A stretch of 64,000 nucleotides of DNA from JBNKWA01 sp050299555 (lineage in GTDB: Bacteria > Pseudomonadota > Alphaproteobacteria > Rhodobacterales > Rhodobacteraceae). Below, piece by piece: positions 23,002 through 30,394 of the stretch. The notes beneath the pieces were generated by a model, which saw only the letters and a program-made list of their open reading frames with translations, searched no databases and had not been told where the DNA came from. Position numbers and translations under genes: made by a program. Where the stretch lies: the NCBI GenBank assembly GCA_050299555.1, contig JBNKWA010000080.1, positions 136,940 through 200,939 on the forward strand, written 5' to 3'. Each line of letters begins with the position of its first letter. Position 1 is the stretch's first letter.

Positions 23002-26000
23002 TCAGGACCCTTCCGCCGCTGGCTGGACCAGCTCTTGCCGCGCCCGCATCCCCGGGTCGCGCTGGAATATCCCGCGAAACGCGCCGGGCGTCAGCACCGA
23101 CAGCGGATTGACGGTGATGCGCGGGTTCGCCGCCGGGCCGCGCATCGAATAACCGACGCCGATCAGCCCCTCGCCGTTGCGGCCGCCCAGCACGCGGCCA
23201 AGCCCGGGTATCTTCTCGAAGAAGCCGTTGACGAAATACATCGGCGAGACCACGCCCTCGATGTCGAGGTCGCCCCCGGCGACGCTGTAGACGCCGTTGG
23301 CGCTGATCCCGAGCGAGGCCGAGACGGCGCGCGCATTGGTCACCACCACCTTGGCGCGGGTCAGCCGGATATGACCGGCGACATCGTCGAACCCGATGCC
23401 CGGGCCGGAGAGCGCATCGGCGATGCCGACCACGCTTGCCACCCGCAACAACTCGGCCATGACCGGCGCGTCGGTCACGCGGGTGCCTTTCAGCAGGAAG
23501 TCGCCGCTGTAGCCGCCGGTTGCCGGGTCGGGCGACAGCACCGCCCGGAGCACGCCCCCATGGGCGCTTTGATAGATGCCGGCGTCGCGCAGCGCCGCGC
23601 CACCGTCCGCCGCACTCAGCACGATGCGCCCGGAGGGGTCGATCCGCCCCTCGACCACCGTACCGCCATTGACCCGCCCGGTGAACGGGCCCGCCATGCC
23701 GCCGGCCATGGTCAGCCGCGCATCGAGCGCGGTGAGCGCGATGCCGTCCGACAGAAGCAGGCGGTCGGGCTTGACCACCAGGTCATAACCGCCGTCGCCC
23801 GACCCGGAGAAATCCTGGCCGCGCAGATCGATGGTGCCGCCGTTCACTTCGGCAATGCCGCGCCCGCCCTGCCCGGGGCGCAGCCGCACCGGCGCGTCCA
23901 GCCAGCCGCCCACCGCAAGCCGGTCGAAACGCGCCGCCTGCAGCCCGCCGCCGCCAAGGTCGATATCGCCGGCCAGGGTCAGGCCCGGCCCCTTCAGGGT
24001 CACGGCCTGCACATCCACCGGCTGGCCCAGCCGGCCGGCAACGCTTACCTCGGCGGCCTTGCCCGGCGCCTTGCCCCAGCCAAGCGCCGGGATCGACAGC
24101 CGCGCCGGCGCAAGGTCGGCGGTCAGGCGGAAGTCGGGCGCGTCCCCGTCGGCGAGGCCGATGGCGATATGCCCGGTGGTGGACCCTGCCACCGACCCGC
24201 TTGGCAGCGCGATGCCGAGATCGGCCAGCGTTTCCGGTGACAGCGGGAAGGTCCCCTCGACGTTGCCGGGGCCATCGCCCTGGGCAAAGCCCTTGGCGAA
24301 GGTGAAATCAAACGGCACACCCGACAGCAGCGCCTGCCCGGCCACCCGCATGCCGAGATTGTCGGCGGTCAGCGTCAGCGCCTCGGCGGTCGCCGGGTGC
24401 CCCGGCACCAGGCTGTCCGAGGCGACTTCGGACAGCTCTGCCTCGGCGCTTGCCGTGATCATCGTCGCCTTGAGGTCATGGCGCATGGGTAGCGTCAGCC
24501 GCGCCGTCACCCGGCCGTTGCCGGTGGCGAAACCGGTCGTCTGGCCCATGCGGGTGACGAAACCCAGCGGCGGCCGGTCGATCACGTCCAGAAGCGCCGG
24601 GATCGGCCCGGACGCGGCGATCACCGCCTCGCCGGTGGACGGTTTCCGGGTCACGTCGGCGATGGTGAAGCTCGACCCCTTGAGGTCGATCCGCCGCCCC
24701 GCCGCGTCACGGCCCTCGCCTTCGGCCAGTTGCAGCGCCAGCCGGTCGGCGGCGAACCGGCCGGTGCCGCGGGCCGCCTCGATGGCGGGCATGGTATCGA
24801 GGATGCTGGCGCGGCCGCCGTCGAAGGCGAAATCCACATCGTAATGGGGCTTGCCGCCGTCCAGCCGCAGGCTCGCCCGCGCCGTTGTCAGGGTGCCGGC
24901 CTCGATATGGCTCGCCAGCCAGCCGCGCGTGCCGGGGCGGAACCCGGTGGGCCAGAAGACGAGGAAGCGGTCGAAGTCCAGACCCTCGGCCTCGGCATCC
25001 ACGGCCACCTGCCAGCCGTCCTCCGGGGCCAGCGCCAGCGAACCCTCGGCCCGGGCCCAGGCCCGGCCCTGTCGCAGCGCCAGCGAGCCGAGGTCCACCT
25101 TCAGCGGATCGAGCCCGATGCGCAGGTCGGCGCGGCCCTCGTCGAAATGGATCGGGGCTTCCAGCCGGCCGGGATCGCGCAGGGTGGCCGAGCGGATGTC
25201 GAGCTGCGCCACCAGACCGTCGGCGCCGCCATTCGCCGGCAGGATCAAGGCGCCGCCGGCGGCGATGTCGCCCGCCGTGGTCTCCAGCGCCAGATCGGAG
25301 AAGTCGAAGCTGCGGGTCCGGGGATCGTAGTCGAAATCGGCCACCGCATGGTCGAAGGCGACGGTTTCCCCGGCGCTGACCGCCACCTCGCCCTGGCCGA
25401 GGTCGAGCCGGCCGGTCATCGCCAGCAGCGTGCCATCGGCGGCAAAGCGGCTCTGCAACTCGCCCGAAGCGTCCGCTTCCAGCCGCTGCAGCCAGCCAAG
25501 CGCGGTTGCATGCAGCGCCAGGTCGGACGGCCTGGCGCCGGCGAAGCGAACCGCGACGCTGGTTTCGCCACTGGCCCGGTCGCGAGTGACCGTTGCCGAG
25601 ACCGTACCGGGCCTGCCGCTTGGGCCAACCGGCGCCGCCTGAAGCTGCCAGCGCACCGAGGCGGCGTCGCGGTGAAAGGTGACCAACCCGTCTTCGGCCC
25701 GCCAGCGCGAGCCGGTCAGGCGGTCGTCGAAGCTGATCGACACCTCGGTGAAGCGCACATCATCGAGTGCCGCCAGCATCGGCACATTGGCGAGAAAGTC
25801 ACCGCCCGCCAGGCTGAGCGGACCGGCAGCGGCAGCGTCGCCTCCCTGCGGCAACAGCAGCGAGGCATCGCCCAGCGTCAGCGCGATGCGGCCGGCCTCG
25901 TCGCGGGCCAGATGCGCGCGGCCGCCTTCCACGATCAGGCTTTCGGGGCGGAACTGACCGCGCAGGGCATCGAGCAGCGTGAAACCCGAGGTGATCTCTG

Positions 26001-26385
26001 GCGCCCGCGCCACCGCCTGCCCGTCCGGCGTCAGGAGCGCCACGTCGCGCGCCACCAGCGCCGACGGCCGGTCGCCATGCCCCAGCCGCAGCGCCAGCCC
26101 GCCGATCGCCAGCCGGCCGTCGCCGGCCGCGTCGGCCAGCCGCGCCTCGACCGCGCGCGCCACGAATGGCAGCGAAAGATCGCGCTCGGTGCTCCAGGCC
26201 AGCAGCGCCGCAATCAGCAGCGCCGGCATCGCCACCGCGAACATCAGCGTCGAGCCGGTCTCGCGCAGACAGAACCCGCACAGGCGCACCAATCGAGGCC
26301 GCCGCCGGTCGAACGGCAAACCCGTGGAATCGCTTTTTCGCCGGCCGGGATGCATGGGCAGCGCCAGGCGCCTTTCCTTGTCCAC
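23002..26385 (-). CDS. Large AsmA/YhdP-like (DUF3971) envelope protein
   Basis: A 1,127-residue protein with a short basic cytoplasmic start, one membrane helix (about residues 44-64, STLMFAVAMPALLIAALLAW) and a very long beta-rich periplasmic part. Repeated segments such as GGDFLANVPMLAALDDVRFTEVSISFDDRLTG, LVAQLDIRSATLRDPGRLEAPIHFDEGRADLRIGLDPLKV and GTRVTDAPVMAELLRVASVVGIADALSGPGIGFDDVAGHIRLT match the DUF3971/AsmA C-terminal pattern. Members (YhdP, TamB, AsmA) form bridge-like tubes for phospholipid transport to the outer membrane. The start is a GTG; an ATG ten codons in (MHPGRR) is an alternative. It is divergent from the peroxiredoxin gene. Confidence 0.85.
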   Translation of the reverse strand: MDKERRLALPMHPGRRKSDSTGLPFDRRRPRLVRLCGFCLRETGSTLMFAVAMPALLIAALLAWSTERDLSLPFVARAVEARLADAAGDGRLAIGGLALRLGHGDRPSALVARDVALLTPDGQAVARAPEITSGFTLLDALRGQFRPESLIVEGGRAHLARDEAGRIALTLGDASLLLPQGGDAAAAGPLSLAGGDFLANVPMLAALDDVRFTEVSISFDDRLTGSRWRAEDGLVTFHRDAASVRWQLQAAPVGPSGRPGTVSATVTRDRASGETSVAVRFAGARPSDLALHATALGWLQRLEADASGELQSRFAADGTLLAMTGRLDLGQGEVAVSAGETVAFDHAVADFDYDPRTRSFDFSDLALETTAGDIAAGGALILPANGGADGLVAQLDIRSATLRDPGRLEAPIHFDEGRADLRIGLDPLKVDLGSLALRQGRAWARAEGSLALAPEDGWQVAVDAEAEGLDFDRFLVFWPTGFRPGTRGWLASHIEAGTLTTARASLRLDGGKPHYDVDFAFDGGRASILDTMPAIEAARGTGRFAADRLALQLAEGEGRDAAGRRIDLKGSSFTIADVTRKPSTGEAVIAASGPIPALLDVIDRPPLGFVTRMGQTTGFATGNGRVTARLTLPMRHDLKATMITASAEAELSEVASDSLVPGHPATAEALTLTADNLGMRVAGQALLSGVPFDFTFAKGFAQGDGPGNVEGTFPLSPETLADLGIALPSGSVAGSTTGHIAIGLADGDAPDFRLTADLAPARLSIPALGWGKAPGKAAEVSVAGRLGQPVDVQAVTLKGPGLTLAGDIDLGGGGLQAARFDRLAVGGWLDAPVRLRPGQGGRGIAEVNGGTIDLRGQDFSGSGDGGYDLVVKPDRLLLSDGIALTALDARLTMAGGMAGPFTGRVNGGTVVEGRIDPSGRIVLSAADGGAALRDAGIYQSAHGGVLRAVLSPDPATGGYSGDFLLKGTRVTDAPVMAELLRVASVVGIADALSGPGIGFDDVAGHIRLTRAKVVVTNARAVSASLGISANGVYSVAGGDLDIEGVVSPMYFVNGFFEKIPGLGRVLGGRNGEGLIGVGYSMRGPAANPRITVNPLSVLTPGAFRGIFQRDPGMRARQELVQPAAEGS

Positions 26386-26481
26386 ATCAGACCAAGATCG
26401 CGGCTGGGCCCTTGGCGCCGTCGCCGCGATACGCTTTTAACACGGTCAAGCACCATTGCCACTGAACAGAAAGGCGAAATC

Positions 26482-26955
26482 ATGACAAATCCCACGCCCC
26501 TGCCCGGGCAGCCGGCGCCAGACTTCTCGATGCCGCGGGACGGCGGCGGCACGGTGGCTCTCAAGGACTTCGCCGGCCGGCCGCTGGTGCTCTACTTCTA
26601 TCCCAAGGATGACACGTCCGGCTGCACGCTGGAGGCGAACGACTTTACCGCCATGATCGATCGTTTCGAGGCCGCGGGCGCTGCGGTCGTCGGCGTCTCC
26701 AAGGACAGCGTGAAGAAGCACGACAAGTTCCGCGACAAGTACGGGCTGAAGGTGATCCTGGCGTCGGACGAGGACGGCGACGTCTGCGAGCGCTATGGCG
26801 TCTGGGCCGAGAAATCCATGTATGGCAGGAAATACATGGGGATCGAGCGCTCCACCTTCCTGATCGACGGCACCGGCACGGTGCGCGAGGCGTGGTTGAA
26901 GGTGAAGGTGCCGGGCCATGCCGAGGCGGTTCTGGAGGCGGCCCAAAAGCTGTGA
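26482..26955 (+). CDS. bcp: Peroxiredoxin of the BCP/PrxQ family
   Basis: A 157-residue thiol peroxidase reducing peroxides at the expense of thioredoxin. The peroxidatic Cys48 lies in FYPKDDTSGCTLEANDF, with the catalytic Thr45 before it, and the conserved Arg lies in GIERSTFLID. In the classical E. coli-type protein the resolving cysteine is five residues after the first; here that position is Asn53. The only other cysteine is Cys102 in GDVCERYGVW, the site used by the second PrxQ subtype. AAAGGCGAA precedes the ATG. It is divergently transcribed from the AsmA-like gene. Confidence 0.93.
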   Translation: MTNPTPLPGQPAPDFSMPRDGGGTVALKDFAGRPLVLYFYPKDDTSGCTLEANDFTAMIDRFEAAGAAVVGVSKDSVKKHDKFRDKYGLKVILASDEDGDVCERYGVWAEKSMYGRKYMGIERSTFLIDGTGTVREAWLKVKVPGHAEAVLEAAQKL

Positions 26956-27225
26956 CTGCCGCCGCCTGCCACGCCGCCTGCCGGGGCGAGGCGGTGATAC
27001 CTTTGGTGCAGGTCAGGGCCGCACTCCACAACGGGCAGTGGTGCGGGCCGTGTCCTGCGGCGCGATGAACGGGCGTGCGAGCAGATCGGACTCGGCGGAA
27101 TTCCGCCGACTCTACCCCGGGTTCGGTTGCCTCAAGCGCGTTATTTTTCTAGCGTCCGCGCGGCCGAGGCACGGCTCACCGCCTGACCGATAAGGGCGGC
27201 AACGGACAAGGGACACCGAGACCGC

Positions 27226-28554
27226 ATGAAAACCGGGCTGAACGGGGCTATCGGGACATTCATTCCCGAGCAGCGGCTGCACATCACCTCCGCTGACAGC
27301 GAGACCACCCTGGTTCTGTCTCCGCTTTCGCAACTGGGCGCTGCCGCCGTCGGACTGGTCCTGGTCGGATGGGCGGCCCTCTCCACCGGAATGCTGGCCG
27401 TGCAATCCTTCGGCGGTGGATCCGAGGCAGCGCGCGCCGATGTCATGCGCAGCGCCTATGAGGCGCGGATTGCCTCGCTGGTGGCCGAGCGCGACCGCTA
27501 TGCACTCGAGGCGCAGTCGGCCCACACCCGCTTTGGCGTCGCGTTGCAGGAGGTTGCCGCCCAGCAGGACAACCTGCTTGCCGCCATGCGCGAGAAGGAA
27601 GAACTGGACCGGTCCCTCGGGGCCATGCGGGCGCGGCTCGACGAAGTCGTGGATGAGCGTGACGCCGCCCGGGCCGAGTTCGCCGCGCTGCAGGAGAACC
27701 AGGAGCGGGCCGCGGACGGGCTGGCCGATGCCGGCGAAAGCCCCGGTGAGCTTCGCGACACACTGCAGTCGCTGACCGTGGCGCTGGACGACACCGCCCG
27801 CGCCCGTGACGACGCGGCGGCCGAGAAGGAGTCGCTGGCCATGGAGGTGGCCGGGCTGGAATTGCGCATGCAGGTCAACGCCGAGCGCCAGGACCGCATG
27901 GTCACCCGCCTCGAAGAGGCGGTGGAGGTGTCCTTCGGGCCGCTGGAGGGCGCGTTCGAGCAGGCCGGCCTCGACGTCGACGAACTGGTTTCCAGCGTGC
28001 GCAGGAGCTATTCCGGCACGGGTGGGCCCCTGGTTGTGGCCTCGGCGTCGAGTCGCAACTTCGACGATCCCGAGCTGAACGACCGCTTCCACACGCTGAT
28101 GCAAAGCATGGACCGGCTGAACCTGATGCAGGTCGCCGCAAGCAAGATCCCCTATGCGCAGCCGGTTACCAGCGGCTTTCGCTTCACCAGCGGCTTCGGC
28201 GTGCGCCGCGACCCCAAGACCGGTGCGCGGCGCCAGCATAACGGCCTCGACTTTGCCAGCGGGCTGGGTACGCCGATCCATGCCACCGGCGACGGCACGG
28301 TGGTATTCGCGGGCCGGCAGAGCGGTTTCGGCAACCTGATCAAGGTGCGCCACGAGTTCGGCTTCGAGAGCTACTACGCCCATCTCAACCGGATCCGGGT
28401 CAAGGTGGGCGATCGCGTCTCGCGCGGCGACCTTATCGGTGATATGGGTACCACCGGGCGGAGCACGGGCGTGCACCTGCACTACGAGATTCGAGTCGGC
28501 GGCAAGCCCGTGAACCCGATGACCTACATCAAGGCTGGAAAGAATGTTTTCTAA
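27226..28554 (+). CDS. Membrane-anchored M23 metallopeptidase with coiled coil
   Basis: A 442-residue inner-membrane protein. After a short cytoplasmic start there is a single helix (about 37-60), then a long heptad-rich coiled coil (about 70-235, e.g. REKEELDRSLGAMRARLDEVVDERDAARAEFAALQENQ), a linker, and a C-terminal M23 (lysostaphin-type) zinc peptidase domain. The metal and catalytic motifs are QHNGLDFA (HxxxD) and HLHYE (HxH), and YYAHLNRIRVKVGDRVSRGDLIGDMGTTG is intact, so it should be active. It cuts peptide cross-links in peptidoglycan or activates amidases. The stop lies 11 bases inside the bactofilin gene, an M23-bactofilin pairing that is known in shape-control operons. Confidence 0.93.
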   Translation: MKTGLNGAIGTFIPEQRLHITSADSETTLVLSPLSQLGAAAVGLVLVGWAALSTGMLAVQSFGGGSEAARADVMRSAYEARIASLVAERDRYALEAQSAHTRFGVALQEVAAQQDNLLAAMREKEELDRSLGAMRARLDEVVDERDAARAEFAALQENQERAADGLADAGESPGELRDTLQSLTVALDDTARARDDAAAEKESLAMEVAGLELRMQVNAERQDRMVTRLEEAVEVSFGPLEGAFEQAGLDVDELVSSVRRSYSGTGGPLVVASASSRNFDDPELNDRFHTLMQSMDRLNLMQVAASKIPYAQPVTSGFRFTSGFGVRRDPKTGARRQHNGLDFASGLGTPIHATGDGTVVFAGRQSGFGNLIKVRHEFGFESYYAHLNRIRVKVGDRVSRGDLIGDMGTTGRSTGVHLHYEIRVGGKPVNPMTYIKAGKNVF

Positions 28555-29056
28555 GAACAAACCCACCGACACAAAGCCGGCGGCCCCCACCCCGTCGCAG
28601 CCGTCACCGAGCATCAGCAGCGGGCCGGCACCGAGCAGCCCCGCATCGTCGTCGCCATCGTCCGCGTCGCAGCCGGCGGTTCCCAAGGCCAAGCCGACGC
28701 CGTCGGTGCTGTCCTCGGACCTGACCATCAACGGCCACGTCAAGACCTCGGGCGACGTCCAGGTGGAAGGCAGCATCGAGGGCGACATCCATGCCCACCT
28801 GCTGACCATCGGCGAAAACGCCACGGTCAAGGGCGAGGTCGTCGCCGACGACATCGTGGTGACCGGTCGTGTGGTCGGCCGCGTGCGCGGCCTCAAGGTG
28901 CGCCTGACCTCGACCGCCCGGGTCGAGGGCGACATCATCCACAAGACCATCGCCATCGAAAGCGGTGCCCATTTCGAAGGCTCGGTACAGCGCCAGGACG
29001 ATCCGCTGTCGGGGCAGTCGGACAAGCCGATGCCCAAGGCAACGGTCGGCGTCTGA
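28544..29056 (+). CDS. Bactofilin family cytoskeletal protein
   Basis: A 170-residue protein: residues 1-55 are Pro/Ser-rich and disordered, and about 58-150 form the bactofilin beta-helix (SDLTINGHVKTSGDVQVEGSIEGDIHAHLLTIGENATVKGEVVADDIVVTGRVVGRVRGLKVRLTSTARVEGDIIHKTIAIESGAHFEGSV) with the usual hydrophobic repeat. Bactofilins polymerise without nucleotide, often on the membrane, and recruit peptidoglycan enzymes. Overlap with the M23 peptidase gene implies coupled translation and a joint role in wall remodelling. A strong terminator follows. Confidence 0.94.
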   Translation: MFSKNKPTDTKPAAPTPSQPSPSISSGPAPSSPASSSPSSASQPAVPKAKPTPSVLSSDLTINGHVKTSGDVQVEGSIEGDIHAHLLTIGENATVKGEVVADDIVVTGRVVGRVRGLKVRLTSTARVEGDIIHKTIAIESGAHFEGSVQRQDDPLSGQSDKPMPKATVGV

Positions 29057-29080
29057 TCCTTTTCGGGCACGCAAACGCAA

Positions 29081-29108
29081 GGGCGCCGCGCGGCGCCCTT
29101 TTGTTTTT
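29081..29108 (+). terminator. Rho-independent terminator after the M23-bactofilin operon
   Basis: The perfect palindrome GGGCGCCGCGCGGCGCCC is followed directly by TTTTGTTTTT, a textbook intrinsic terminator on the + strand. Confidence 0.95.
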
Positions 29109-29152
29109 GGTCAGTTAGTTACGCCGCAAACCTCAGGCGCGCTGCGAAGTCA

Positions 29153-30280
29153 CTACCCGGCGTCGCGCGCCTCGGCCCGGCTTTTGCCGGAGACTTCCGC
29201 CGCAAGCGCCGCGGCCATGAACCCGTCCAGGTCACCGTCGAGCACACCCTGGGTATCGGAGGTCTCGAACTCGGTCCTGAGGTCCTTCACCATCTGGTAC
29301 GGGTGCAGCACGTAGGAGCGGATCTGGTTGCCCCAGCCGGCATCGCCCTTGGCATCGTGCTGGTCCTGGATCGCCTGGGTGCGCTTGCGCATCTCCATCT
29401 CGTAGAGCCGCGATTTCAGGGCCGCCATGCAGTTGGCGCGGTTCTGGTGCTGCGACTTTTCCGAACTCGTCACCACGATCCCGGTGGGAATGTGAGTCAT
29501 CCTGACCGCCGAGTCGGTCTTGTTGACGTGCTGGCCGCCAGCCCCGGACGAGCGGAAGGTGTCGACCCGCAGGTCGCTGGGGTTGATCTCGATCTCGATA
29601 CTGTCGTCAACCACCGGATAGACCCAGATCGAAGAGAACGAGGTGTGGCGCCGGGCGGAGGAATCAAACGGCGAGATGCGCACCAGCCGGTGCACGCCGG
29701 ATTCCGACTTCAGCCAGCCATAGGCATTTTCGCCGGAAATCTTGTAGGCGGCCGAACGGATGCCTGCCTCCTCGCCCGGGTTCTCGGCGATCAGTTCCAC
29801 CTTGTAGCCATGCTGCTCGGCCCAGCGGACATACATGCGCGCCAGCATGGCCGCCCAGTCGCAGCTTTCGGTGCCGCCGGCGCCGGCATTGATCTCGACG
29901 AAGGTGTCGTTGCCGTCCGCCTCGCCGTCCAGCAGCGCCTCGAGCTCGGCCTTGGCGGCGCGGGGGTGCAACGCCGCGATGGCCGCTTCGGCCTCGGCGA
30001 CGATCTCGGTATCGTCCTCGGCCTCGCCGAGTTCGGCCAGTTCCAGATTGTCGGTCAGCTCGCGTTCAAGCTCGGTCACCGTGTCGATGGCGCTGGCAAG
30101 GTTCTGGCGCTCGCGCATCAGCTTCTGCGCCCGCGCCGGGTCGCTCCACAGCCCGGCATCCTCGGACATGGCGTTCAGCTCTTCCAGCCGATGGGCCGCG
30201 GTATCCCAGTCCAGCCGCTGCCTGAGCAACGCGATGGACTTGCGGATTTCCGCAGCGAAGCTCTCGGTCTCGGCCCGCAT
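29153..30280 (-). CDS. prfB: Peptide chain release factor 2
   Basis: A 375-residue class I release factor recognising UGA and UAA. It has the SPF codon-recognition tripeptide in RISPFDSSARRHTSF and the peptidyl-hydrolysis GGQ in SSGAGGQHVNKTDSAVR, and no in-frame stop near codon 25, so the autoregulatory frameshift of E. coli prfB is absent as expected for this class. The start is MRAETESFAAEI. Upstream, on the same strand, is the PBP1a gene across a 114-base gap. Confidence 0.96.
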   Translation of the reverse strand: MRAETESFAAEIRKSIALLRQRLDWDTAAHRLEELNAMSEDAGLWSDPARAQKLMRERQNLASAIDTVTELERELTDNLELAELGEAEDDTEIVAEAEAAIAALHPRAAKAELEALLDGEADGNDTFVEINAGAGGTESCDWAAMLARMYVRWAEQHGYKVELIAENPGEEAGIRSAAYKISGENAYGWLKSESGVHRLVRISPFDSSARRHTSFSSIWVYPVVDDSIEIEINPSDLRVDTFRSSGAGGQHVNKTDSAVRMTHIPTGIVVTSSEKSQHQNRANCMAALKSRLYEMEMRKRTQAIQDQHDAKGDAGWGNQIRSYVLHPYQMVKDLRTEFETSDTQGVLDGDLDGFMAAALAAEVSGKSRAEARDAG

Positions 30281-30394
30281 CGTGCCCCTTTTGTGTCAAT
30301 CCGGCGGTTGCCCGGGGCCACGCCCTGGCCCGGATCACATAGTCCGCCCCACGCCGGGGGTAAAGTCCGTGCCCGCCAGCGGGCGCCTGATGGG

